Positions 53,735 to 62,194 of a stretch of 64,000 nt of DNA are shown here, piece after piece; within the stretch, counting starts at the first letter, position 1; every line of letters starts with the position of its first letter. The notes under the pieces were generated by a model. The model was not told where the DNA came from, searched no databases, and saw only the letters and a list, made by a program, of their open reading frames with translations. The position numbers were made by a program, and so were the translations under genes. Source of the DNA: Mariniphaga sp041687215 (GTDB lineage Bacteria > Bacteroidota > Bacteroidia > Bacteroidales > Prolixibacteraceae); the NCBI RefSeq assembly GCF_041687215.1, contig NZ_JAWLCI010000005.1, positions 65,699-129,698 on the forward strand. The letters run 5' to 3'.

Positions 53735-55116
53735 ACAGCCTTCAAAAAATAAAAAATGTTTATTTCCTCGGAATCGGAGGGATTGGGATGAGTGCGCTGG
53801 CCCGGTATTTTAAACATTCGGGCAGGAATGTTGCCGGTTACGACCGAACGCCTACCGCGCTTACCAATGCCCTTCAGTCTGAAGGGATTGATGTGCATTT
53901 TGAGGACGATATCCGGTTTATCCCATCTAAATGGAATCCGGTTGAAACATTGGCAGTTTATACTCCGGCGCTGCCTGAAGACCATAAACAACTCAACTGG
54001 TGTAAGGAAAAGCCCATTTGGTTGATGAAACGTGCCAAAGTACTGGGATTGGTTTGTAACGAAAAAAGTTGTATTGCTGTTTCGGGTACTCACGGAAAAA
54101 CTACGGTAAGTACCATGACTGCAACTATTTTAAGTAAATCAAAAGCTGGCTGCGGTGCTTTTTTGGGTGGAATCTCCAAAAATTTTGGAAGTAATTTGCT
54201 GCTGCCTCCCGAAAATTCGCCGTGGATTGTAGCCGAAGCCGATGAATACGACCGGTCGTTTTTACATTTAAAACCACAACTGGCACTGATTACTTCAATT
54301 GATGCAGATCATCTTGATATTTACGGCGATAAGGGAAAAATTACGGAGTCATTTGAGCAATTTATTTCCCAAATTAAGCCAGGTGGCAAACTGGTTCTGA
54401 AAAAAGGTGTGGAACTGAATACATCTAAAACACAAGCTGAAATTTTTAGCTATGCACTCACCGAAAAAGCCGATTTTACCACGATTAATCTTCATTTAAA
54501 CAATGAGGGAGGTTTTTATTGTTTCGATTTGAAAACACCCGATGGAATAATTTCCCAATGCAAATTGAATTATCCCGGGCTGATAAATGTGGAAAACGCT
54601 GTGGCTGCCTCAGCACTGGCTTTTCTGGCAGGAGTTTCAGTCGACGAAATCAAATCGGGTCTTGAAAATTACCAGGGTGTTTTGCGCCGTTTCGATGTAA
54701 AATTTAAAAGTGAAAGGCAAATTTACATTGACGATTATGCGCACCATCCGGAAGAATTGAAAGCAGTGATTAGTTCGGTAAAAGCGTTGTACCCGGACCG
54801 TAAGGTTACTGGAATTTTTCAACCTCACCTCTATTCACGAACACGCGACTTTGCCAGTGAATTTGCTGAAAGCCTCGATTTACTCGACGGAGCTGTTCTG
54901 GTACCGATTTACCCTGCCAGGGAAGAGCCCATCAAAGGAGTTTCTTCCGATTTGATTTTCGGTAAAATGAAAAACGAAAATAAATTTCTGGTTGAAAAAA
55001 GTGAGGTTCCGGAGCTGTTGGAAAACCGTGAAACTGATGTTGTGCTTACCATGGGTGCCGGCGATATTGATGGAATTGGAGAACAAATAATTGAAGTTTT
55101 AAAAAATAAAAACTGA
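53731..55116 (+). CDS. murC: UDP-N-acetylmuramate--L-alanine ligase
   Basis: MurC adds the first alanine of the stem peptide. The start YFLGIGGIGMSALARYF, the ATP loop VSGTHGKTTVSTM, EADEYDRSFLHLKP and DDYAHHPEELKAVI are hallmark segments; 461 aa. Its stop shares one base with the ftsQ start (TGATG). Confidence 0.96.
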   Translation: MNSLQKIKNVYFLGIGGIGMSALARYFKHSGRNVAGYDRTPTALTNALQSEGIDVHFEDDIRFIPSKWNPVETLAVYTPALPEDHKQLNWCKEKPIWLMKRAKVLGLVCNEKSCIAVSGTHGKTTVSTMTATILSKSKAGCGAFLGGISKNFGSNLLLPPENSPWIVAEADEYDRSFLHLKPQLALITSIDADHLDIYGDKGKITESFEQFISQIKPGGKLVLKKGVELNTSKTQAEIFSYALTEKADFTTINLHLNNEGGFYCFDLKTPDGIISQCKLNYPGLINVENAVAASALAFLAGVSVDEIKSGLENYQGVLRRFDVKFKSERQIYIDDYAHHPEELKAVISSVKALYPDRKVTGIFQPHLYSRTRDFASEFAESLDLLDGAVLVPIYPAREEPIKGVSSDLIFGKMKNENKFLVEKSEVPELLENRETDVVLTMGAGDIDGIGEQIIEVLKNKN

Positions 55117-55865
55117 TGTTGCGGAAAATTTTGAAATTAACAGGTTACATTTTGCTGACAGCGTTTATTGTTGTCACGCTGGGTTTTTCTATGCGGGAAA
55201 ACCGTCATGTTACCTGTCGCAATATCGAAATTGAATTCAGCGAAGATGAACTAATAAAAACCAGCAGGGAGGAAGTTGCACGGTTGATTGATGCTGCGGA
55301 TAATGAGCTGGTTGGAAAAGAGCTTCGGGCAATAAATGCTGAACTGATTGAGAAAGAAATTGAAAAACACCAGGCCATTTTAAATGCCGAGGTGTTTAAA
55401 GTGGTGGCAAAAGACAGCACATCTTTTAAAGGAATTCTTGGTGTCCGGGTAAAACATCGCGAACCAGTTCTTCGCATCATGTCTTCGTCAGGGACATATT
55501 ATCTCGACAAAACGGGGGAACAAATTCCAATTTCGTCAAGTTACACGGCAAATGTGCTGGTGGCCTCCGGGTATTTTTCAGAAGATTTTGCAAAAGAACA
55601 ACTGCTTCCTTTTGCAATGTATTTGGAGGAAAATCCGTTCTGGAAAGCTCAGATTGAACAGGTTTATGTAGAACAGGACGGCAATGTGGTGTTAACTCCA
55701 CTGGTGGGAGACCATCTTATTGAGCTTGGAAATATGGAAAACTGCCAGGAAAAGTTACGGAACATGAAAGTATTTTACGAACAGGTGTTGGTGAGAAATA
55801 ACTGGGATAAATACCAGACGATCAGTGTGAAATACAAAAATCAGGTAATAGCAAAAAAGAAATAG
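55116..55865 (+). CDS. ftsQ: FtsQ-like cell division protein
   Basis: The 249-residue protein has a short cytoplasmic start, one transmembrane helix (about residues 6-25, KLTGYILLTAFIVVTLGF) and a periplasmic POTRA/FtsQ region with VKHREPVLRIM. Its place between murC and ftsA is the standard ftsQ slot. Family sequence conservation is low, so topology and position carry the call. Confidence 0.85.
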   Translation: MLRKILKLTGYILLTAFIVVTLGFSMRENRHVTCRNIEIEFSEDELIKTSREEVARLIDAADNELVGKELRAINAELIEKEIEKHQAILNAEVFKVVAKDSTSFKGILGVRVKHREPVLRIMSSSGTYYLDKTGEQIPISSSYTANVLVASGYFSEDFAKEQLLPFAMYLEENPFWKAQIEQVYVEQDGNVVLTPLVGDHLIELGNMENCQEKLRNMKVFYEQVLVRNNWDKYQTISVKYKNQVIAKKK

Positions 55866-55867
55866 AT

Positions 55868-57148
55868 ATGGCTTCTAAATCAAATTTTTCAGTGGTTATT
55901 GATGTGGGCACTTCAAAACTGGCAGCATTTGCCGGAATTAAAAACGAAGAGGGTAAAATAGAGATTTTGGCTGCCACAAAGTTACCCTCCAAAGGAATAA
56001 AACGTGGTGTTGTGCTAAATATTGATGAAGCTGCAAATTCGGTTGAGCAGCTTCTGGAAGAAATTCTGCAACAGGTAGATGGAAAAATTAAAAAAGTTGA
56101 CCTCGCGTATGCCGGGCAACCCATAAAAATTTTTGAATTTAAAAATTCACGACTGACTTCGGGCGAGGGAATGGTTACCCAGACCGATGTAGATGAATTG
56201 TTTCGCGAAGCAAAAAACATGGGGTTGGATGAAGATTTCAGGATTCTTCACATTATTCCGCAATCGTTTATTGTAGATGATGAACCAGCCGAACTAAATC
56301 CTGTTGGGGCAATTGGCCGGAAAATAGAAGCTACCTTTAAACTGATGGCAGTACCTGAAGTTTACATTGCAAATTTCAACCGGGTTTTAGATAAACTTGG
56401 GGTTGAACTGGGGGAAGTTACACTGGCTCCGATAGCTGCTGCCGAAGCTGCCTTAACTGAAGATGAAAAAGAACTTGGAGCTATTTTGCTTGATATTGGC
56501 GCAGGAACCACAAAACTAGCCGTTTTTCACGAGGGGATAATGATACATAGCGCGGTTATTCCCTTTGGCGGAAATGTAGTTACTCAAGATATTAAGGAAG
56601 GGTGCTCCATTCTTCCCAAATGGGCCGAACAGTTAAAAGTTCAGTATGGACAGGCGTTGGGCGATTTTGCCGATGAACGGAAAGTGGTTACTATTCCCGG
56701 ACACAACGGATGGGAACCCAAAGAAATTTCGTTTAAAAGTCTGGCGTTTATCATTCAGGCCCGCATGGAAGAGATTATTGACAGTGTATATTTTCAGATT
56801 GAAAAATCGGGTATTGCCGATCAACTGGGTTCAGGAATTGTAATTTCAGGCGGAACTGCAGGTTTGAATAACCTGGTTTCGCTGGTGAAATTCCGCACCG
56901 GAATGGATGCGCGGCTTGCATTTCCGGTAATCAGACCGGCAAACAAAACAAAAGATTTTGCTGATACAGATTATCTCACGGCACTTGGATTATTGAAAAT
57001 GGCACTTGAGAAGGAAGAACCGGCACCTAAACCAAAAATAAAAAAAGAGAAACAGAAAAAGGAAGGCCGTTTAACTCCCTGGATTAAAGGAGTTGTGCAG
57101 GGTGTAATCGATTATATGGACGACGATGAGGATGTGGCATTCAATTAA
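55868..57148 (+). CDS. ftsA: Cell division protein FtsA
   Basis: FtsA is the actin-like membrane anchor for FtsZ. The SVVIDVGTSKLAAFAG phosphate loop, the DIGAGTTKLAVF second loop, and VISGGTAGLNN near the C-terminus are present. The C-terminal 25 residues (LTPWIKGVVQGVIDYM) form the amphipathic membrane-targeting helix, followed by an acidic tail. It lies directly upstream of two ftsZ genes. Confidence 0.94.
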   Translation: MASKSNFSVVIDVGTSKLAAFAGIKNEEGKIEILAATKLPSKGIKRGVVLNIDEAANSVEQLLEEILQQVDGKIKKVDLAYAGQPIKIFEFKNSRLTSGEGMVTQTDVDELFREAKNMGLDEDFRILHIIPQSFIVDDEPAELNPVGAIGRKIEATFKLMAVPEVYIANFNRVLDKLGVELGEVTLAPIAAAEAALTEDEKELGAILLDIGAGTTKLAVFHEGIMIHSAVIPFGGNVVTQDIKEGCSILPKWAEQLKVQYGQALGDFADERKVVTIPGHNGWEPKEISFKSLAFIIQARMEEIIDSVYFQIEKSGIADQLGSGIVISGGTAGLNNLVSLVKFRTGMDARLAFPVIRPANKTKDFADTDYLTALGLLKMALEKEEPAPKPKIKKEKQKKEGRLTPWIKGVVQGVIDYMDDDEDVAFN

Positions 57149-57159
57149 ATAAAAACGAT

Positions 57160-58464
57160 ATGACCGAATTAGTAAATTTTCAATTTCCAAAATCTTCTTC
57201 TTCAATTATTAAAGTAATTGGAGTGGGTGGAGGTGGCTGCAACGCGGTCAATCATATGTTTGAGGAAGGAATTGCCGGTGTCGAATTTATTATTTGCAAC
57301 ACCGATTCTCAGGCATTGGAGAACAGCCCGGTGCCTGTGAAAATTCAGTTGGGAGTTACGCTAACCGAAGGAAGAGGAGCCGGCAACATGCCTCAGATGG
57401 GCGAAGAAGCTGCTCGCGAGAATTACGAAGACATAAAGAATGCCCTGAAAGATAGCACTAAAATGCTTTTCATAACAGCCGGAATGGGAGGTGGAACCGG
57501 TACCGGTGCGGCTCCCGTAATTGCCAGTCTGGCCCGCGAACTCGATATTCTGACCATTGCAGTGGTTACCGTTCCATCGCCAGCTGAAGGGAAAAAGCGG
57601 TTTGGCCAGGCTATGGAAGGAATAAAAAAACTGGGTGAATACGTGGACAGTATGCTGGTGGTGAGTAACCAACGGCTTCATAATATTTTTGGAGATTTGC
57701 CGGCACGCCAGGCATTTAAAATGGCCGATAATATTGTGGCAACTGCGGTAAAGGGCGTGGCCGAAATCATTACCCTGCACGGAAATGTAAATATAGATTT
57801 TACCGATGTTTATACTGTGATGCACAATAGCAAGGTTTTTATTATGGGAACCGGCCTTGCAACAGGCGAAGGCCGCGCCATGAAAGCCGTGAATGATGCA
57901 CTGGAATCGCCTTTGCTCGATAGCAATGATATTTATGGCACAAAAAATATTTTGCTCAATATTATTTCTGGGAAAGAAGAAATTACCATTGGTGAAATTG
58001 GAGAAATTATTGAAACTCTGCAGGAAAGGGCAGGGCAGGAGGCCGATATTATTTGGGGTAACGGGTACGACGAAAATCTGGGCGAAAAGGTTAGTGTAAC
58101 CATTCTGGCCACCGGATTCAAAACCAATCCGAACCAGTTGCTGCAACCCAGGGAAGAGCCTGAAAAATACAACCTGGAAAATTCAGCAGCAACTGATGAA
58201 TTGGAAATTGAGCTGGAACCTGAACCCGAAGAGATGCTGGTGGAAGCCCATTTTGAAAATTCAAAAAAGCAAAATAACCCTGAACGGGAAGAACAGAAAA
58301 AGGAAAGTGGCAGGTGGGGTAGGAATTCGTTTCAACAAAAAAAGAAAGACAAAAAGAAAAAGAAGAAAGATACTGTTAACCAGGGAAATATTGACAACTG
58401 GTTTTATAAAAATTTTGGATTAAGTCGTTTGTTCGACGATGAAGATCAATCAATTGAAGGGTAG
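57160..58464 (+). CDS. FtsZ paralogue 1, divergent, without canonical C-terminal peptide
   Basis: This is a full tubulin-like FtsZ. The GGGGCNAVNHM loop is at about residue 23, GGGTGTG at 110-116, and the catalytic T7 loop N211-x-D213-x-x-D216 is intact, so GTP binding and hydrolysis should be possible. The T4 loop reads VPSPAEGKKR instead of the usual PF-x-x-EGxxR. After the globular part the tail has a lysine-rich tract (about 390-408) and ends NWFYKNFGLSRLFDDEDQ. The IPAYxRR-type peptide that binds FtsA is missing. It precedes the canonical-looking copy by 29 bp. Confidence 0.9.
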   Translation: MTELVNFQFPKSSSSIIKVIGVGGGGCNAVNHMFEEGIAGVEFIICNTDSQALENSPVPVKIQLGVTLTEGRGAGNMPQMGEEAARENYEDIKNALKDSTKMLFITAGMGGGTGTGAAPVIASLARELDILTIAVVTVPSPAEGKKRFGQAMEGIKKLGEYVDSMLVVSNQRLHNIFGDLPARQAFKMADNIVATAVKGVAEIITLHGNVNIDFTDVYTVMHNSKVFIMGTGLATGEGRAMKAVNDALESPLLDSNDIYGTKNILLNIISGKEEITIGEIGEIIETLQERAGQEADIIWGNGYDENLGEKVSVTILATGFKTNPNQLLQPREEPEKYNLENSAATDELEIELEPEPEEMLVEAHFENSKKQNNPEREEQKKESGRWGRNSFQQKKKDKKKKKKDTVNQGNIDNWFYKNFGLSRLFDDEDQSIEG

Positions 58465-58493
58465 AAAATTTAACCTGAAAAGACAACGATATA

Positions 58494-59885
58494 ATGGATA
58501 ATTTAGCAAATTTTAATTTTTCGGAAACCGCAGGTGCAGCAATAAAAGTAATTGGAGTAGGTGGCGGAGGAGGAAACGCTTTAAATCATATGTACAAGCA
58601 GGGAATCCGTGATGTGGATTTCGTTATTTGCAATACCGATGCTCAGGCGTTGGAAGCCAGTCCGGTGCCCATTAAAGTTCAGTTGGGATCGGCGCTTACT
58701 GAAGGCCGTGGCGCTGGAAACCGCCCTGAAGTTGGGAAACAGGCAGCCCTGGAAAACATTGAGGACGTAAAAAATGCCCTTGCCAACAACACAAAAATGG
58801 TGTTTGTTACTGCCGGAATGGGCGGAGGAACAGGCACTGGCGGGGCTCCGGTACTGGCCGAAGCTTGCAGTGCCCTTGGTTTTTTAACCGTGGGAATTGT
58901 TACCATTCCGTTCAGAAATGAAGGTAAACGCCGCATAAAACAGGCCATTGACGGGATTGCAGAACTTGAAAATCACGTGGATGCATTGCTCGTTATTAAT
59001 AATGAACGCATTCGCGAAATGTACGGCGATTTTGGTATTTCAGAAGCCTTTTCAAAAGCTGATAATGTGCTGGCAACCGCAGCCAAAGGTATTGCCGAAA
59101 TTATTACAGTTCCCGGTTATATTAATGTAGATTTTGCCGATGTGGAAACCGTGATGCGAAAAAGCGGTCTGGCATTGATGGGAACCGGTGTTGCCAGCGG
59201 AACAGATCGGGCAACTGAAGCTGTTGAACAGGCGCTGAATTCTCCTTTACTGAATAACAACGACATTCGCGGAGCAAAAAATATTCTGCTAAACATCACA
59301 TCCGGAACGCATGAAGTAACCATGGATGAAGTAGGTAAAATTACTGATTACCTGCAAAATAAAGCTGGTTTCGAAGCAGATTTAATTTGGGGAAACGGAA
59401 AAGACGAGAGTCTTGGAGAAGAAATTTCTGTAACCTTGATTGCCACCGGATTCGGTAAAAGTTCAATTGCTGAAATTACTGGTGAACGGAAAATGGAAAA
59501 AGAAACCCACCAGCTAAATGTTGATGCTTCAGTAAAGGAAAAAAATGAACCTTCAGGTTTTATTTCAGAAAAAGAATCAGCTAAATCAGATCAAAAAACG
59601 TTCAGCTTTTCCGGTTCTGATGAAAACAACGATGATGATTTGGAATTTGAGGTACTTTACCCGAAAACCATAAAAGAACGGAAAAACAGCTCCGACAATA
59701 CTAAAATGGATTTTTCGTCGGCGTCTGACGAGGATCTGGATGAACTGGAAAATATTCCGGCATATAAACGCAGGCAGTTGCGTATGAATGATCCGAAGTA
59801 TAAAAAAAAATTCTCCAGCTATTCGGTAAACAGCGAAAACAAACTGACCGATAAAAATTCGTACCTTCACGGGCAGGTAGATTAA
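58494..59885 (+). CDS. ftsZ: Cell division protein FtsZ (canonical copy)
   Basis: The 463-residue protein has GGGGGNALNHM at its start, the tubulin signature GGGTGTG at 110-116, T4 loop IPFRNEGKRR and the T7 loop N211-V-D213-F-A-D216. A long acidic linker leads to NIPAYKRRQL (about 420-429), the FtsA-binding-type peptide, and the chain ends NSYLHGQVD, a Bacteroidota-style terminus. It is the second of two tandem ftsZ genes and is most likely the main division GTPase. Confidence 0.95.
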   Translation: MDNLANFNFSETAGAAIKVIGVGGGGGNALNHMYKQGIRDVDFVICNTDAQALEASPVPIKVQLGSALTEGRGAGNRPEVGKQAALENIEDVKNALANNTKMVFVTAGMGGGTGTGGAPVLAEACSALGFLTVGIVTIPFRNEGKRRIKQAIDGIAELENHVDALLVINNERIREMYGDFGISEAFSKADNVLATAAKGIAEIITVPGYINVDFADVETVMRKSGLALMGTGVASGTDRATEAVEQALNSPLLNNNDIRGAKNILLNITSGTHEVTMDEVGKITDYLQNKAGFEADLIWGNGKDESLGEEISVTLIATGFGKSSIAEITGERKMEKETHQLNVDASVKEKNEPSGFISEKESAKSDQKTFSFSGSDENNDDDLEFEVLYPKTIKERKNSSDNTKMDFSSASDEDLDELENIPAYKRRQLRMNDPKYKKKFSSYSVNSENKLTDKNSYLHGQVD

Positions 59886-59897
59886 AAACGGAAAATT

Positions 59898-60347
59898 ATG
59901 TCACTTTTTGAACAGATTAACGAAGACTTAAAAGCGGCTATGAAAGCCCGCGAGAAAGAGAAACTGGAAGCCTTACGCAACATTAAAAAGGTTATGATTG
60001 AAGCCCGCGCAGCCAAAGGCGCCGGCTCGGAATTAACCGATGATGAGTCGTTGAAAATAATTGCCAAACTGGCCAAACAAGGCACCGATTCTGCCATTAT
60101 TTACAAAGAACAGAACCGCGAAGAATTGTACAATCAGGAAATGGCCCAGGTTGCAGTTTACGAAACGTACCTTCCCGAAAAACTTTCGGACGAAGAGATT
60201 ACTAAAATAGTAAAATCGATTATTGAAAAAACTGGGGCTACCACAATGAAAGATATGGGAAAAGTGATGGGGTTGGCCTCGAAAGAACTTGCAGGAAAAG
60301 CAGAAGGATCAGAGATTGCTGCCAAAGTAAAAGAATTGCTGGCTTAG
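59898..60347 (+). CDS. GatB/YqeY-domain protein
   Basis: The 149-residue protein is a YqeY-type protein (SLFEQINEDLKAAMKAREKEKLEALRNIK, then AVYETYLPEKLSDEEI and GKVMGLASKELAGKAEGSEI). The domain resembles the tail of GatB, which binds tRNA in the amidotransferase; the stand-alone function is unsettled. It follows ftsZ by 12 bp and is probably the last gene of the division operon. Confidence 0.9.
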   Translation: MSLFEQINEDLKAAMKAREKEKLEALRNIKKVMIEARAAKGAGSELTDDESLKIIAKLAKQGTDSAIIYKEQNREELYNQEMAQVAVYETYLPEKLSDEEITKIVKSIIEKTGATTMKDMGKVMGLASKELAGKAEGSEIAAKVKELLA

Positions 60348-60355
60348 GTATTCGG

Positions 60356-60377
60356 TCACCCGGTTTATCCCGGGTGA
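60356..60377. terminator. Stem-loop terminator between convergent genes
   Basis: TCACCCGG (60356-60363) pairs with CCGGGTGA (60370-60377) around a 6-base loop, between the yqeY-like gene and the convergent acidic-protein gene. It has no strong T-run. Confidence 0.6.
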
Positions 60378-60380
60378 TTA

Positions 60381-60737
60381 TTAATCATCAAATTCGTCGC
60401 CGTTGTCCTCATCGTCGTCTGAAATCTGGTCGGCAACATGATCCAGGTCGGCGTATTTGTCTTCGTAATCCTGTTTAACTTCGTCTTTCAGGAAACCGTC
60501 ATCATCATAATCGTCGTCTTCATCAACAATCTGAATGGCTTCATTTTCAGTCATCCTGAGCATGTAATATTTATCTTCGGTTTCAAAAGGCAGTGCCGTT
60601 ACCTTAATTCCGTGTTTATCGAAAAAATGGATGAGGTGATCTGCAAATCCGTCGGAATAAACAAACTTAATTTGCTCCTGGAGATCTTTGTCGAGTTTGT
60701 TGTAATCCTTTATTACCCTTGGTTTGTTAGGCGCCAT
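60381..60737 (-). CDS. Conserved hypothetical small protein with highly acidic C-terminus
   Basis: The 118-residue protein has an ordered first half (VIKDYNKLDKDLQEQIKFVY, then a FFDKHGIKVTALPFET segment). The second half is almost entirely Asp/Glu, with several DDD/DDE runs, and ends in EFDD. I do not recognise a named family. The acidic tail could mimic nucleic acid or bind a basic protein, but this is speculation. It is a single gene, convergent with the division cluster. Confidence 0.75.
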   Translation of the reverse strand: MAPNKPRVIKDYNKLDKDLQEQIKFVYSDGFADHLIHFFDKHGIKVTALPFETEDKYYMLRMTENEAIQIVDEDDDYDDDGFLKDEVKQDYEDKYADLDHVADQISDDDEDNGDEFDD

Positions 60738-60875
60738 AATTCAAAATTTTAAATTCTTTTTTTTTGCACTTTCAAATTTTATCAGCAAGCTACGTATTTT
60801 TGGTTTGCCTGGTTTGTATTCACTTCAAATATAATCACAGCAAATAAATAGTATCCTTTTGATATTTCCAACTGT

Positions 60876-61589
60876 TCAAAGATTTTTTTTTGAATTTTTC
60901 CGGCGCTTGATTTTTCCAACGAAACAGTCGCGATCGGTACACCAATTGCATTGATAACCCATTTGTTTACAGTTTTTTCCAAGGCCTGTTATTCCGCTCA
61001 CCGATTTTATGGGGTGCATTAATGCAGAATCTGAAAGTGTAATTCCGCAAATTTGGGAGGGTAAAAGAGAAAAAAGCTTATGTTGCTCGGCTACACTCCA
61101 GTTACAATAACCCGGCGAAAACGGATCGGTAATGTTGAATCCGGACAGCCTAACTTCCTCTAAAATTTTTTTCTGCAATTTTCCGGCGGCCTTGTCAACT
61201 GTCACCGACCCTACAACATCCAGCACATAGGCCATCATTTCATCGCCTTCGGCAGTTTTTTGTTTCGAAAACTCAGAAATTCCTGCTCCGGCAGTACAAA
61301 CAAAAAGGGCTAATTGGGTGGCCTCCTTCAGCTGAGTTACTACAATTTTCCCTGGAGAAAATAACTGGTTTTCAATTTGAATGGTATCGTTTTGTGGATG
61401 AACATCAATTTCGGTGAAAATTTTAAAAGCTCCTGTTATTTTGCAGTGTTCAGGAGCCACTTGCAAAGCCTGTTCAATCAATTCTGAAAAAGGTTCCGGC
61501 GACTGTCCCGGTTCAAATCCCATAAACTCTTCAATTTCTTCGGAAAGAACATTAATATCTTTATATTGAAATTGAAAGATTTTAGTCAT
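60876..61589 (-). CDS. Stand-alone methionine synthase activation-domain-like protein with C-terminal Cys4 motif
   Basis: The 237-residue protein matches the B12-dependent methionine synthase (MetH) activation domain: DPFSPGYCNWSVAEQHKLFSLLP corresponds to the SAM-binding SPGY motif region, followed by CGITLSDSALMHPIKSVSGITGLG. As a separate polypeptide it could support reactivation of a MetH lacking this domain or another corrinoid protein. The C-terminus has C-x6-C-x2-C-x4-C (GKNCKQMGYQCNWCTDRDC), suited to an iron-sulfur cluster or zinc, which could provide the electron for reactivation. Confidence 0.75.
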   Translation of the reverse strand: MTKIFQFQYKDINVLSEEIEEFMGFEPGQSPEPFSELIEQALQVAPEHCKITGAFKIFTEIDVHPQNDTIQIENQLFSPGKIVVTQLKEATQLALFVCTAGAGISEFSKQKTAEGDEMMAYVLDVVGSVTVDKAAGKLQKKILEEVRLSGFNITDPFSPGYCNWSVAEQHKLFSLLPSQICGITLSDSALMHPIKSVSGITGLGKNCKQMGYQCNWCTDRDCFVGKIKRRKNSKKNL

Positions 61590-61627
61590 TAGAATTTATT
61601 GGTTTTTCAAACCGGGTTCAAGGATTT

Positions 61628-62074
61628 TTATCCTTCAATAATTTCAATTTTTTCAATTACATCTCCGGCACGAATGGAATCTATAACATCCAGACCTTCC
61701 ACCACTTTTCCAAAGCAGGTGTGATGTCCGTCGAGGTGTTTTGTATTATCGCGGTTATGGCAAATAAAAAACTGCGAACCTCCTGTATTTTTTCCTGCGT
61801 GCGCCATGGAAAGAACACCGCGGTCGTGGTACTGGTTATTGCCGTTTGTTTCGCACGGAATAGTATAACCTGGTCCGCCGGCTCCGGTTCCGTCGGGGCA
61901 GCCACCCTGAATTACAAAATTTGGAATTACCCTGTGAAAAGTAAGGCCGTCGTAAAATCCTTCTTTTGAAAGTTTCACGAAATTGGCCACAGTTCCTGGT
62001 GCATCTGCATCGTAAAACTCAACCTTCATTGCACCTTTATCGGTAATGATGTTTGCTTTTGTAGTCTTTGTCAT
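61628..62074 (-). CDS. Cyclophilin-type peptidyl-prolyl cis-trans isomerase
   Basis: The 148-residue cytosolic protein is a PpiB-type cyclophilin with FHRVIPNFVIQGGCP, the GGPGYTIPCE and SMAHAGKNTGGSQFFI motifs and LDGHHTCFGKVVEG. It has no signal peptide. An exact -7 box TACTTTTG lies on the minus strand at 62094-62101, about 20 bp upstream of the start. Confidence 0.94.
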   Translation of the reverse strand: MTKTTKANIITDKGAMKVEFYDADAPGTVANFVKLSKEGFYDGLTFHRVIPNFVIQGGCPDGTGAGGPGYTIPCETNGNNQYHDRGVLSMAHAGKNTGGSQFFICHNRDNTKHLDGHHTCFGKVVEGLDVIDSIRAGDVIEKIEIIEG

Positions 62075-62093
62075 CTTTTTAATTATTACGGCG

Positions 62094-62101
62094 CAAAAGT
62101 A
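62094..62101 (-). promoter_or_regulatory. -7 element (TACTTTTG) of the cyclophilin gene
   Basis: An exact TAnnTTTG match on the minus strand, 20 bp upstream of the cyclophilin ATG. Confidence 0.5.
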
Positions 62102-62194
62102 TAAAAATCCCGGATATTTTTGTCCGGATGGTTGCAGTATAAATTGCGAATTGATATCTTTAGACGAATATTTTAATTTAAAATCTATTGAACT

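Noticed and set aside
57160..59885. Assembly duplication of ftsZ
   Set aside because: The two copies differ throughout, including loops, linkers and C-termini.
60782..60982. 66-codon open frame on the minus strand
   Set aside because: It overlaps the real 3' end of the activation-domain gene in another frame and shows no protein-like features.
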